64,000 nucleotides of DNA from Agrococcus sp. ProA11 (GTDB lineage Bacteria > Actinomycetota > Actinomycetes > Actinomycetales > Microbacteriaceae). Below, one piece after another: positions 17,026 through 25,555 of this stretch. Numbering within the stretch: position 1 is the stretch's first letter; each line of letters opens with the position of its first letter. The stretch covers positions 992,001-1,056,000 of the forward strand of contig NZ_CP156989.1 of assembly GCF_039880525.1 (NCBI RefSeq), in the 5' to 3' direction. The position numbers and the translations under genes were made by a program. The notes under the pieces are model-generated. The model was not told the origin of the DNA, searched no databases, and was given only the letters and a program-made list of their open reading frames with translations.

Positions 17026-17528
17026 TGCGCCAGGCCGAGCTCCTGCAGGTCGACGCCGGCGGCTGCGACAGCGAGCAGCAGCACCTCGCGCCGCCAGACC
17101 ACGCGAGGCTCGAACCGCAGGCGCATGCCCGCCTCGGCCGGGGTGCGCGAGCCCTTGGCGCCGTTGCACGCGACGCAGGCGGTGATCGTGTTGAGCCAGG
17201 TCGAGGCGCCGCCGCGAGAGGCCGGATGGATGTGGTCGATCGTCGCGCCGGGCGCGCCGCAGTACGCGCAGCGGTGGTCGTCGCGCGCGAGCACGCCGCG
17301 TCGGCTCCACGGCACCGGTGCATACAGGCGCGTGTGCGGGATCTGCACGTAGTCGTTGAAGACCACCACGCGCGGCACGGGGAGTTCGAGCGAGTTGGAG
17401 CGGATGACGCCATCGGCCGCCAGCATGATCTGCGCGCGCTCCTTGACGATGAACGCCACCGCGCGCTGCAGCGAAGCGACGCCGATGGGCTCGAGCGTCG
17501 CGTTGAGCACCACCACCTGCGCAGTCAT
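17022..17528 (-). CDS. HNH endonuclease family protein
   Basis: A 168-residue protein with a zinc-ribbon HNH fold near the C-terminus: CAYC at 87-90, DHIHP at 98-102, N113 and CVAC at 118-121. The N-terminal part (VVVLNATLEPIGVASLQRAV, then VVVFNDYVQIPHTRL) is that of the widespread stand-alone actinobacterial HNH proteins, whose biological role is not firmly known. The ATG has GGAGA about 7 nt upstream. No toxin-antitoxin or restriction partner is adjacent, so a housekeeping DNA-processing role is more likely than defence. Confidence 0.85.
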   Translation of the reverse strand: MTAQVVVLNATLEPIGVASLQRAVAFIVKERAQIMLAADGVIRSNSLELPVPRVVVFNDYVQIPHTRLYAPVPWSRRGVLARDDHRCAYCGAPGATIDHIHPASRGGASTWLNTITACVACNGAKGSRTPAEAGMRLRFEPRVVWRREVLLLAVAAAGVDLQELGLAH

Positions 17529-17589
17529 CGCTGTCTCCGACGTCCATCGTGCCGCATCCGGGCCGACATCGGGAGTGGGCGCGGCGCAC

Positions 17590-17595
17590 TAGCGT
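17590..17595 (+). promoter_or_regulatory. -10 element (TAGCGT) for leaderless polymerase-like gene
   Basis: TAGCGT is followed by exactly 6 nt and the ATG at 17602. Confidence 0.55.
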
Positions 17596-17601
17596 GCAGG
17601 C

Positions 17602-19200
17602 ATGGTCGCCGCGAGCTTCGACGTGGGCGTCGCACCGCTCGACCGCGGGGCGCGCATCGCGGTGGCGACCCTGGCGGACGGGCGCGCGAGGGATGTCGCG
17701 GTGCACGCGAGCGCGCGGGTCGCCGACGATCCCCGAGTGGCCGCGCCGGGGGCGCGCATCGTCTGGCAGGACGCCAGGGCGATCGCGGGCTCGCTGCTCG
17801 ACGCCGGGCTCGCGCTGGAGCGGGTGCGGGATGTGCGGCTCGTGCATCGGATCCTCGTCGAGGCTCGCGGCATCGAGGCGGAGGAGCGGTGGGCCCGGCC
17901 GCTGCGCGCCGACGCCGGGGGGCTCTTCTCGCTGGCCCCGGAGGCGGAGCCGCTCGATGCGCTCGCGGCGCAGCTGGCGCTGCAGGAGGCGGCGATCGGC
18001 GACGATGCAGGGCTGCGGATGCTCGCCGCCGCCGAGTCGATGGGCGGGGTGCTGTCGGTGGAGCTCAGCCGCCAGGGCCTGCCGTTCGATCGCGCCCGGC
18101 ACGACGCGCTGCTGGTCGGCGCGCTGGGGGAGCGCCACGCGGGCACGGGCCCCGGCTCGCGGCCGCGCAGGATGGAGGCGCTCGCGGTCGAGATCCGCGC
18201 AGCGCTCGCGACGCCGTCGCTCAACCCCGATTCGCCGCAGGAGGTGCTGAAGGCGCTCAAGCGGGCCGGCGTCGACGTCGCCTCGACGGCGCGCTGGGAG
18301 CTGCGCGAGCACGACCATCCGGTCATCGCGCCGCTCATCGAGTACAAGCACCTCGCGCGGCTGCACACCGCGAACGGCTGGTCGTGGGCGCAGCGCTGGG
18401 CTCGCAGCGACGCGCAGGGCCGCTGCCGGCTCGCGATCGAGTACGTGCCCGGCGGCGTCGTCACGGGGCGCTGGGCGACAGAGGGCTCCGGCGCGATGCA
18501 GATCGCCCGGCAGATCCGCGGAGCGGTCGCCGCGGAGCCGGGCATGCGACTGGTGGTCGCCGACGCCGCGCAGCTCGAGCCGCGCGCGCTCGCGGCCATC
18601 GCGCGCGACGAGGCGCTGGCCGACGCGGGCCGCGGCACCGATCTGTACCGGGGCCTGGTCGATCGCGGCGTCGTCGCCACGAGGCAGCAGGCGAAGCTCG
18701 GCATGCTGGGGGCGCTCTACGGCGGCACCACGGGGGAGTCGGCGGTGGTGCTGCCGCGGCTGGCGCGCGCGTACCCGAAGGCGATGGGTGTCGTGGAGTC
18801 GGCTGCCAGAGCCGGCGAGCGTCGGGAGCGGGTGCGCACGTGGCTCGGGCGCACCTCGCCGCTGCCAGCCCCGTGGGGCGACGATCAGCGCGGGCAGCGA
18901 CAGGCGCGCGCGTGGGGCCGCTTCACGCGCAACTTCGTCGTGCAGGGGACCGCTGCCGAATGGGCGCTGGCCTGGATGGCGGGCATCCGGCGCGGCATCC
19001 GCGACATCGACGGCGCCGCGCTCGTCTGCTTCCTGCACGATGAGGTGATCGTGCAGGCGCCTGCCGAGCGCGCGGCAGAGGTGGCCGAGACGGTCGGGGC
19101 GGCCGCGGCGGAGGCCGGCCGGCTGCTGTTCGGACGATTCCCGATCGACTTCCCCGTGCAGACCGCGATCGTCGAGGACTGGAGCCAGGCGAAGGACTGA
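17602..19200 (+). CDS. Family-A DNA polymerase-like protein (bifunctional 3'-5' exonuclease/polymerase annotation class)
   Basis: A 532-residue relative of DNA polymerase I without the 5'-nuclease domain. The C-terminal polymerase domain shows motif A as VVADAAQLEPRAL (about 317; canonical DYSQIELR), motif B as RQQAKLGMLGALYG (about 360) and motif C as FLHDEVIVQ (about 478). Thus the metal-binding Asp of A and HDE of C are kept. The N-terminal 150 residues sit where the 3'-5' exonuclease would be, but acidic catalytic motifs are not evident. It is a second PolI-like enzyme of actinobacteria with unproven function. The start is leaderless-type (TAGCGT, 6 nt, ATG). Confidence 0.8.
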   Translation: MVAASFDVGVAPLDRGARIAVATLADGRARDVAVHASARVADDPRVAAPGARIVWQDARAIAGSLLDAGLALERVRDVRLVHRILVEARGIEAEERWARPLRADAGGLFSLAPEAEPLDALAAQLALQEAAIGDDAGLRMLAAAESMGGVLSVELSRQGLPFDRARHDALLVGALGERHAGTGPGSRPRRMEALAVEIRAALATPSLNPDSPQEVLKALKRAGVDVASTARWELREHDHPVIAPLIEYKHLARLHTANGWSWAQRWARSDAQGRCRLAIEYVPGGVVTGRWATEGSGAMQIARQIRGAVAAEPGMRLVVADAAQLEPRALAAIARDEALADAGRGTDLYRGLVDRGVVATRQQAKLGMLGALYGGTTGESAVVLPRLARAYPKAMGVVESAARAGERRERVRTWLGRTSPLPAPWGDDQRGQRQARAWGRFTRNFVVQGTAAEWALAWMAGIRRGIRDIDGAALVCFLHDEVIVQAPAERAAEVAETVGAAAAEAGRLLFGRFPIDFPVQTAIVEDWSQAKD

Positions 19201-19218
19201 GCGCTCGGCGCGCACATC

Positions 19219-19224
19219 TACCCT
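19219..19224 (+). promoter_or_regulatory. -10 element (TACCCT) for leaderless guaB1
   Basis: TACCCT is followed by 6 nt and the ATG at 19231. Confidence 0.5.
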
Positions 19225-19230
19225 GGTCGT

Positions 19231-20673
19231 ATGCGCTTCATCGACGACATCCCCGAGCACGACCTCACCTACTCGGACGTCTTCCTGGTGCCCAGCCGCA
19301 GCGACATCGGGTCGCGCATGAGCGTCGATCTCTCACCCGACGACGGCACGCGCGCGACGCTGCCGATCGTGGCGTCGAACATGAACTCGGTCACCGGCCC
19401 GCGCATGGCCGCGACGCTCGCGCGCCGTGGTGCGCTCGCCGTGCTGACGCAGGATCCGCCGATCGAGGACACGTGCCGCTCGATCGCGTGGGTGAAGGCG
19501 CAGCCGATCGGCCTCGAGTCGGCGCACACGGCGAGGCCCGGCGACGTCGTCGCCGCCGTGCTCGAGCGGGTGCCGGCGCTCCCCGGACACTGCGTCGTGA
19601 TCGAGGGCGCCGACGGCGAGATGCTGGGCGCCATCCCGGCCGAGCGGCTGGCCTCGGCGCTGCCGGACGCCACGCTCGGCGACCTGCTGCACTCCCGCCT
19701 GCCGGAGCTCTCGCCCGCCGACGTCGCCGACGGCCGCGCCATGTTCGCCGCGCTCGAGCGCGCCGGCGTCGAGGTCGCGCCCGTGGTCGATGGCGGTCGC
19801 TGCCTCGGCATCGCCTCACGGCTGGGCGCCCTGCGCGCCGACATCTACCGGCCCGCGCTGGACGCATCCGGCCGCCTGCACGTCGCCGCGGCGGTCGGCA
19901 TCAACGGCGACCCGGGCGCGAAGGCGGCGGCGCTCGTGGAGGCGGGCGCGGATGTCATCGTCGTCGACACCGCGCACGGCCACCAGGGCGGCATGCTGCG
20001 CGCGCTCGAGGCCGTGCGCGCCGCGGTCGGCGACGCGCTGCCGGTCGCGGCCGGCAACGTGGTCTCCTCCGACGGCGTGCGCGACCTGGTCGCCGCCGGC
20101 GCGTCGATCCTGAAGGTCGGCGTCGGTCCCGGCGCCATGTGCACGACACGCATGATGACGGCGGTCGGTCGGCCGCAGTTCTCGGCGGTGCTGGACACGG
20201 CGGCGACCGCGCTCGAGCTCGACGCGCGCGTGTGGGCCGACGGCGGCGTGCGCTACCCGCGCGACGTCGCGCTCGCGCTCGCCGCCGGCGCGTCGAGCGT
20301 CATGGTCGGGTCGTGGTTCGCCGGCACCATCGAGGCGCCCGGGCGGCTGCAGCGCGACGAGCGCGGACGCCTCTACAAGGAGTCGTGGGGCATGGCCTCG
20401 ACGCGCGCGGTGCTGGGGCGCAACGCCGGCCTGGACGCGTACGAGCTGGCGCGCAAGACGCTCTTCGCCGAGGGCATCTCGACCTCCACGATCCTGCTCG
20501 ACCCGCAGCGTCCGAGCGTCGAGGACCTGCTCGACATGATCACCTCCGGCGTGCGCTCGTCGTTCACCTACGCCGGGGCGTCGAGCGTGCCGGAGTTCCG
20601 GGATCGCGCGCGCGTCGGCGTGCAGTCTGCGGCCGGCTACGAGGAGGGCAAGGCGCTCCCGGTCAGCTGGTGA
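19231..20673 (+). CDS. guaB1: GuaB1-family IMP dehydrogenase-related protein, probable GMP reductase
   Basis: A 480-residue TIM-barrel enzyme with two CBS-like repeats inserted at about 90-205. The N-terminus (LTYSDVFLVPSRSDI, then PIVASNMNSVTG) and the catalytic loop GVGPGAMCTTRMMTAVG, with Cys near residue 304, define the IMPDH/GMPR superfamily. Mycobacterial GuaB1 has been shown to be a GMP reductase, returning GMP to IMP for purine balance, so that activity is preferred here over IMP dehydrogenase. The ATG is 6 nt after TACCCT and 30 nt after the previous stop, so it probably has its own leaderless promoter. Confidence 0.87.
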   Translation: MRFIDDIPEHDLTYSDVFLVPSRSDIGSRMSVDLSPDDGTRATLPIVASNMNSVTGPRMAATLARRGALAVLTQDPPIEDTCRSIAWVKAQPIGLESAHTARPGDVVAAVLERVPALPGHCVVIEGADGEMLGAIPAERLASALPDATLGDLLHSRLPELSPADVADGRAMFAALERAGVEVAPVVDGGRCLGIASRLGALRADIYRPALDASGRLHVAAAVGINGDPGAKAAALVEAGADVIVVDTAHGHQGGMLRALEAVRAAVGDALPVAAGNVVSSDGVRDLVAAGASILKVGVGPGAMCTTRMMTAVGRPQFSAVLDTAATALELDARVWADGGVRYPRDVALALAAGASSVMVGSWFAGTIEAPGRLQRDERGRLYKESWGMASTRAVLGRNAGLDAYELARKTLFAEGISTSTILLDPQRPSVEDLLDMITSGVRSSFTYAGASSVPEFRDRARVGVQSAAGYEEGKALPVSW

Positions 20674-20726
20674 GCCACGCCCGTCGGGCTGCGGCCCGCC
20701 ACCGTGGTGCCCTGGGTCGCGGTCGA

Positions 20727-20732
20727 TATGAT
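20727..20732 (+). promoter_or_regulatory. -10 element (TATGAT) before the CNNM operon
   Basis: TATGAT is close to consensus. A GTG lies 7 nt downstream at 20740, so transcripts probably begin at or next to that codon. GTGGTG at 20704-20709 is a poor -35 at 17 bp. Confidence 0.6.
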
Positions 20733-20739
20733 GCTCCTC

Positions 20740-20787
20740 GTGAACGACGACAACAGTCATAGTCCCAAGCCGGATCCGATCGGCTGA
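20740..20787 (+). CDS. 15-residue leader ORF coupled to the CNNM transporter
   Basis: GTG at 20740 opens a 15-codon frame (MNDDNSHSPKPDPIG). Its TGA shares its last base with the ATG of the transporter gene (TGATG). The peptide is Asp/Asn/Ser/Pro-rich, unlike the usual Ala/Arg-rich output of random frames in this DNA. The transporter ATG has no clear Shine-Dalgarno sequence, which fits reinitiation after this ORF. An ATG in the same frame at 20728 lies within the -10 and would be upstream of the transcript start. Confidence 0.45.
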   Translation: MNDDNSHSPKPDPIG

Positions 20788-22097
20788 TGGACCTCATCCT
20801 CATCTCCATCGGCGTCATCCTGACGATCGGAACCGGCCTCTTCGTCGCGAGCGAGTTTGCGCTCGTGAATCTCGACCGCTCGGATGTCGAAGCCCGGCGC
20901 GACCGCGGCGAGCTCCGGCTGGTCGGCACCATCAAGGCGCTGAAGCAGACCTCGACGCACCTCTCGAGCGCGCAGCTGGGCATCACGCTCACCACGCTCC
21001 TCACCGGCTACACGATGGAGCCCGCCATCTCGCGCCTCCTCACGCCCGTGCTGGTCTCCTGGGGGCTCGCGGAGCCGGTCGCCGGCCCCGCGTCGAGCGT
21101 CATCGCCATGACCGGGGCGACCGTGCTGTCGATGATCATCGGCGAGCTCGTGCCCAAGAACCTCGCGCTCGCGAAGCCGCTCGGCACCGCCATCGCCGTC
21201 ACGCCCTTCCAGCGAGCGTTCACCGCCGTCTTCAAGCCCGCCGTGCTCGGCCTCAACGGCTCGGCCAACGGCATCCTGCGCTCGATCGGCATCGAGCCGA
21301 AGGAGGAGCTCTCGGGCGCCAGGACGGCGGAGGAGCTCACGACCCTCGTGCGCCGCAGCGCCATGGAGGGCGCGCTCGACCTCGACCACGCGACGCTGCT
21401 GTCGCGCACGCTGCGCTTCTCGGAGCTCGCGGCGGGCGACGTGATGACGCCCCGCCCGCGGGTGGAGGCGATCGAGCGCGGCGACTCGGTCGCGGATCTG
21501 GTCGCGCTCGCGCACCGCACCGGCTTCTCGCGCTTCCCCGTCATCGATGGCGACCTCGACGAGGTGATCGGCATCGCGCACGTCAAGCAGGCGATCTCGG
21601 TGCCGCGCGATCGGCGCGCCGATGTGCCCGTCGCGGCGATCGCCGAGGACCCGCACCGGGTGCCGGAGTCGGTGCACCTGGATGCGCTGCTGTCGGACCT
21701 GAAGGAGAGCGGCTACCAGCTGGCGATCGTGGTCGACGAGTACGGCGGCACTGCCGGGATCGCGACGCTGGAGGATCTGGTGGAGGAGGTCGTCGGGGAG
21801 GTCTCGGACGAGCACGACCGCATGCACGTCGACGTCATCCAGGGGCCGGGCTGGACGAGCTTCCCCGGCGAGTTCCGCCCTGACGAGCTCGCCGAGCGGG
21901 CCCGCATCACGATCCCGAAGGACGGGCCCTACGAGACCGTCGGCGGATTCATCATGAGTGAGCTCGGCTCGCTGCCCACCGTCGGCGACACCGTCGAGAT
22001 CGACAGCGGCACGCTGCGGGTCGAGCGCGTCGATGGCCGCCGCGTCGATCGCGTGCGCCACATCGACCGGCCGCGAGCGCAGGAGGAGGAGCGATGA
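20787..22097 (+). CDS. CNNM/CBS-domain transporter with CorC/HlyC domain
   Basis: A 436-residue membrane protein of the hemolysin-C/CorC group, related to CNNM Mg2+ transporters. The CNNM membrane domain spans about 1-200 ([30 protein letters not shown]), followed by paired CBS domains (about 205-335; [16 protein letters not shown] and [16 protein letters not shown]) and a C-terminal CorC_HlyC domain (about 345-430; [20 protein letters not shown]). It probably moves or regulates divalent cations, likely Mg2+ or Co2+. It overlaps the next CNNM gene by ATGA. This pair of one long and one short paralogue is common in actinobacteria. Confidence 0.88.
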   Translation: MDLILISIGVILTIGTGLFVASEFALVNLDRSDVEARRDRGELRLVGTIKALKQTSTHLSSAQLGITLTTLLTGYTMEPAISRLLTPVLVSWGLAEPVAGPASSVIAMTGATVLSMIIGELVPKNLALAKPLGTAIAVTPFQRAFTAVFKPAVLGLNGSANGILRSIGIEPKEELSGARTAEELTTLVRRSAMEGALDLDHATLLSRTLRFSELAAGDVMTPRPRVEAIERGDSVADLVALAHRTGFSRFPVIDGDLDEVIGIAHVKQAISVPRDRRADVPVAAIAEDPHRVPESVHLDALLSDLKESGYQLAIVVDEYGGTAGIATLEDLVEEVVGEVSDEHDRMHVDVIQGPGWTSFPGEFRPDELAERARITIPKDGPYETVGGFIMSELGSLPTVGDTVEIDSGTLRVERVDGRRVDRVRHIDRPRAQEEER

Positions 22098-23134
22098 GCG
22101 ACTGGCTCGGCATCCTCTGGCTGGTCATCCTGCTGGCCGCCAACGGCTTCTTCGTCGGCGCGGAGTTCGCCGTCATCTCCGCCAAGCGCAGCCAGATCGA
22201 GCCGCTGGCCGACCGCGGCAACCGCGCCGCGAAGCTGGCGCTGTGGGCGATGGAGCATGTCTCGCTCATGCTCGCCATGTGCCAGTTGGGCATCACCGTC
22301 TGCTCGCTGCTGATCCTGAACGTCTCGGAGCCGGCGATCCACCACCTGCTCGAGGGCCCGCTGGAGTGGACGGGCATCCCGCCGGAGGTGGTCTCGATCG
22401 TCGCCTTCGTGATCGCGCTGCTGCTCGTGACCTACCTGCACGTGGTGCTCGGCGAGATGGTGCCGAAGAACGCCGCCTTCTCGGTGCCCGACCGGGCGGT
22501 GCTGCTGCTCGCGCCGCCGCTCGTGCTCATCTCGCGCGTCTTCAAGCCCGTCATCTGGATCATGAACGCGGTGGCCAACGGCATCCTGCGGGCCTTCGGC
22601 GTGCAGCCGGTCGACGAGGCCGCGAGCGCGTTCACGATCGACGAGGTGGAGACCATCGTCGAGACCTCGAAGCGCGAGGGGCTGCTGTTCGACCCCACCG
22701 GTGCGATCAGCCGCACGTTCGAGTTCACCGAGCGCCGCGTGCGCGACGTGGCGCTGCCGCTCGACGAGATCGTCACGCTGGCGCCGAACGCGACCCCCAC
22801 CGACATCGAGGCGGCGGTGCGCGAGCGCGGCTTCTCGCGCTACGTCGTGACGGACGCCGAGGGCACGCCGAACGGCTACGTGCACATCAAGGACGTGCTG
22901 GGTGCCGACGACGTCGACGCCGACCTGCCGGTGCCGTCGAAGCGCATCCGGCAGCTCGCCTCGATCTACCAGGACGCCGAGGTCGAGGATGCGCTCGCGC
23001 TCATGCGCTCGACCGGAGCGCACATCGCCCGCTCCTTCGACGAGCACGGCGACACGACCGGCCTGCTGTTCCTGGAGGACATCATCGAGGAGCTCGTGGG
23101 TGAAGTGCGAGACGCCACCAGGAGGCTGTTCTGA
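22094..23134 (+). CDS. CNNM/CBS-domain transporter, short paralogue
   Basis: A 346-residue paralogue of the preceding protein. It has the CNNM membrane domain (about 1-190; ANGFFVGAEFAVISAKRSQI) and paired CBS domains (about 205-335; SRYVVTDAEGTPNGYVHIKD and RSFDEHGDTTGLLFLEDIIE). It lacks the C-terminal CorC_HlyC domain of its partner. The ATGA overlap suggests coupled translation and possibly a heteromeric complex (inference). A perfect AGGAGG near its 3' end (23120-23125) serves the next gene. Confidence 0.87.
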   Translation: MSDWLGILWLVILLAANGFFVGAEFAVISAKRSQIEPLADRGNRAAKLALWAMEHVSLMLAMCQLGITVCSLLILNVSEPAIHHLLEGPLEWTGIPPEVVSIVAFVIALLLVTYLHVVLGEMVPKNAAFSVPDRAVLLLAPPLVLISRVFKPVIWIMNAVANGILRAFGVQPVDEAASAFTIDEVETIVETSKREGLLFDPTGAISRTFEFTERRVRDVALPLDEIVTLAPNATPTDIEAAVRERGFSRYVVTDAEGTPNGYVHIKDVLGADDVDADLPVPSKRIRQLASIYQDAEVEDALALMRSTGAHIARSFDEHGDTTGLLFLEDIIEELVGEVRDATRRLF

Positions 23135-24498
23135 CGCGCGATCGCGCATGGCTCTGGCTCGCGTTCGGGGGCGTGCACGCGCTGCTCGCGATCGCGAACA
23201 TCCCGAGCGTCTCGGACGCCTACGGCGACGTGCTCGCGGTCTACCCCTTCTGGGTCGAGGAGGGCCTGGCTGGTCGACGGCTCGGCATCGATGCCGAGTG
23301 GGTGTATCCGCTGCTGGCCTGGGCGCCGATCCTGGTCGCGAACCTGCTGGGGCCGGAGCTGCTCCCGCTGGTGTGGATCTTCATGGTCACCGCCCTCGAC
23401 GCGGTCGCCTTCGCGATGCTGCTGCGCGTGCCGCGTGGCCACGTGCTCGCGTGGGTGTGGCTCGGCCTGCAGCTCGCGCTCGGGCCGGTCGCGCTCGCTC
23501 GCATCGACACGGTGGCGGTGGCGGTGTGCGTCATCGGTCTGGTCGTGCTGCGGCAGGGCAGGACGGGCTGGGCGGCGGCAGCGTTCACCGTCGCGGCCTG
23601 GATGAAGGTGTGGCCCGGCGTGCTCTACCTCGCGCTGCTCATCGCGCGCCGGCAGCGCGGCAGGATCCTCGCGGCCGGGGCGATCGTGTCGGCGGCGGTG
23701 CTGCTGGTGGCGCTGCTGCTCGGCTCGCAGCACGCGCTCTCGTTCCTCACCCAGCAGGGCGACCGCGGCCTGCAGATCGAGGCGGTCGCGGCCACGCCGT
23801 TCATGTGGCTCGCGGCGGTCGGCGACGGCCACGTCTCCTTCGACCGTCAGCTCTACACGTTCCAGGTCGACTTCGACGGCGTCGGGCGGATCGCCGATCT
23901 CGCCACCCCGGTGCTCGTGCTCACCGTCGCGGCGCTGGCCGTGCTCGGGGCGCTCGCGGTGCGGCGCTCGCACGGGCGTGAGGCGATCGTCTGGCTCGCC
24001 GTCGCGCTCGTCGCGGCGATGATCGTGACGAACAAGGTCGGCTCGCCCCAGTTCGTGCTCTGGCTCACGCTCCCGGCGCTGCTGCTGGCCGAGGCGGGCG
24101 CGCGCCGCCACTGGATCGGCGTCGGAGCGATCGGCACCGTGGCCGTGCTGACCCAGCTGCAGTTCCCGTGGACGTACGACGCGCTGGTGGTCGCCGATCC
24201 GCTCGCGGTGCTGCTGCTGACGCTGCGCAACCTCGTGCACGTGGGGATCCTGGTGGGCGCCGTGTGGATGCTCGTGCGGTCGGCGCGCCGGGGGCCCTTC
24301 GCCCTCTCAGGCGATGAGCGTCGCGAGCAGGTCGCCCACGCGGCCGGACTCGATGAGGAACGCGTCGTGGCCGAAGCCGCTCTCGAGCACGATGGGCTCG
24401 GCACCGGAGGTGCAGGTGGGGATGCCGGCGGCGAGGCGCTGCTGGTCGGCGACGGGGAAGAGCCGGTCGCTGGAGATGCCGACGACGAGCGTCGGTGA
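23131..24498 (+). CDS. GT87-like polytopic membrane glycosyltransferase
   Basis: A polytopic protein (455 residues from CTG, 441 from GTG at 23173) with about nine to eleven hydrophobic helices. The AAWMKVWPGVLYLALL segment and a late NKVGSPQFVLWLTLPALLL helix are typical of GT87/DUF2029 polyprenyl-phosphate-sugar-dependent transferases. CTG at 23131 is preferred: AGGAGG lies 5 nt upstream, it overlaps the previous stop as CTGA, and it restores the first helix (RAWLWLAFGGVHALLAIA). No ATG is in frame. The last ~64 codons are antisense to metX and look like uninterrupted read-through rather than a domain. Acceptor unknown. Confidence 0.65.
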   Translation: MTRDRAWLWLAFGGVHALLAIANIPSVSDAYGDVLAVYPFWVEEGLAGRRLGIDAEWVYPLLAWAPILVANLLGPELLPLVWIFMVTALDAVAFAMLLRVPRGHVLAWVWLGLQLALGPVALARIDTVAVAVCVIGLVVLRQGRTGWAAAAFTVAAWMKVWPGVLYLALLIARRQRGRILAAGAIVSAAVLLVALLLGSQHALSFLTQQGDRGLQIEAVAATPFMWLAAVGDGHVSFDRQLYTFQVDFDGVGRIADLATPVLVLTVAALAVLGALAVRRSHGREAIVWLAVALVAAMIVTNKVGSPQFVLWLTLPALLLAEAGARRHWIGVGAIGTVAVLTQLQFPWTYDALVVADPLAVLLLTLRNLVHVGILVGAVWMLVRSARRGPFALSGDERREQVAHAAGLDEERVVAEAALEHDGLGTGGAGGDAGGEALLVGDGEEPVAGDADDERR

Positions 24499-25533
24499 GG
24501 TGACGCGCGCGAGCGCCGCCTCGACACCGCCGCGGCCGCGGCCCACGTCGTGCGTCGACATGGCGTCGACCAGCCGCACGTAGGAGCCGGCGTCGAAGCG
24601 ACGCGTGAAGCGGTTGCCGTGCACGTCGAGGTAGGACTCGACCTGGAAGCGGCCGCCGGCGAGCGGGTCGAGGCTCGACTGCCAGGCGCGCTGGAACCGC
24701 TCGTTGAGCTCCTGCTGCGAGCGGTAGCCGAGCATCGCCATCCGGCGCGCGAGCGCCAGGCCCCGAGCGGGCCCCGCGCCGGCGGGAAGATCGTAGAAGT
24801 CGCCGCCCAGCCAGCCGGGGTCCGTGGTGACGGCTTCGAGCTGCAGCGTGTTCTGCGCGATCTGGTCGGCGCTCGTGGCGGCGTTGGAGGCGAGCAGCGC
24901 GGTCCGGCCGACCCGCTCCGGGTGGGCGATCGCCCACTCCAGCGCGTGCATGCCGCCCATCGAGCCGCCCACGACCGCGTGCCAGCGAGCGATGCCGAGG
25001 CGGTCCGCGAGCCTGCGCTGCGCCTCGACCTGGTCGCGCACCGTGACGCGGGGGAAGCGCGACCCCAGCTCGATGCCGTCGGGCGCGAGCGACGCGGGCC
25101 CGGTGGTGCCCTGGCAGCCGCCGAGCATGTTGGGGGCGACGACGAAGTGCCGGTCGGTGTCGATCGCGAGGCCCGGGCCCACGACCTCCTCCCACCAGCC
25201 GGCGGTCGCGTGTCCGGGACCGGCCGGTCCGCGCACGTGGCTGTCGCCCGTGAGCGCATGCAGCACCAGCACGGCGTTGTCGCGCGCCTCGTTGAGGCGA
25301 CCCCAGGTCTCGTAGGCGACCACCGCATCCGCGATCCTGCCGCCTGCCTCGACGTCGACGTCGCCGATGCGGGCGAAGCGCCGCTCGCCGGGATCGTCGC
25401 CGGGGCGCCACGCGCCCGTGACGGGCACGGTGCCGCTGCTGACGTGGCCCGGCCCGGCGAGCACCGCGTCATGGAGGCGCGACGCGGGCACCCTGGCGGC
25501 CGGCTGCGCGTCGTCGCTCAGCTGCCAGTCCAC
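24307..25533 (-). CDS. metX: Homoserine O-acetyltransferase
   Basis: A 408-residue alpha/beta-hydrolase enzyme that transfers acetyl from acetyl-CoA to L-homoserine, the first committed step of methionine synthesis by the direct-sulfhydrylation route. The nucleophile elbow GGSMGGMHALEWA (Ser near 191), NMLGGCQGTTGP upstream (oxyanion region), VGISSDRLFPVADQ, and a C-terminal GHDAFLIE with the catalytic His are present. A GTG start is used, 22 bp after metY, giving a metY-metX operon. The 3' end is overlapped for 192 bp by the convergent GT87-like frame. Confidence 0.94.
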   Translation of the reverse strand: MDWQLSDDAQPAARVPASRLHDAVLAGPGHVSSGTVPVTGAWRPGDDPGERRFARIGDVDVEAGGRIADAVVAYETWGRLNEARDNAVLVLHALTGDSHVRGPAGPGHATAGWWEEVVGPGLAIDTDRHFVVAPNMLGGCQGTTGPASLAPDGIELGSRFPRVTVRDQVEAQRRLADRLGIARWHAVVGGSMGGMHALEWAIAHPERVGRTALLASNAATSADQIAQNTLQLEAVTTDPGWLGGDFYDLPAGAGPARGLALARRMAMLGYRSQQELNERFQRAWQSSLDPLAGGRFQVESYLDVHGNRFTRRFDAGSYVRLVDAMSTHDVGRGRGGVEAALARVTSPTLVVGISSDRLFPVADQQRLAAGIPTCTSGAEPIVLESGFGHDAFLIESGRVGDLLATLIA

Positions 25534-25555
25534 GGGTGCCCGCCTGCCGCGCTCG

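Noticed and set aside
12912-19043. A plus-strand frame open for about 2040 codons antisense to kgd and the HNH gene
   Set aside because: It is Arg/Gly/Val-rich low-complexity output of codon bias in the real genes; no domain is recognisable and it conflicts with kgd, whose family match is unambiguous.
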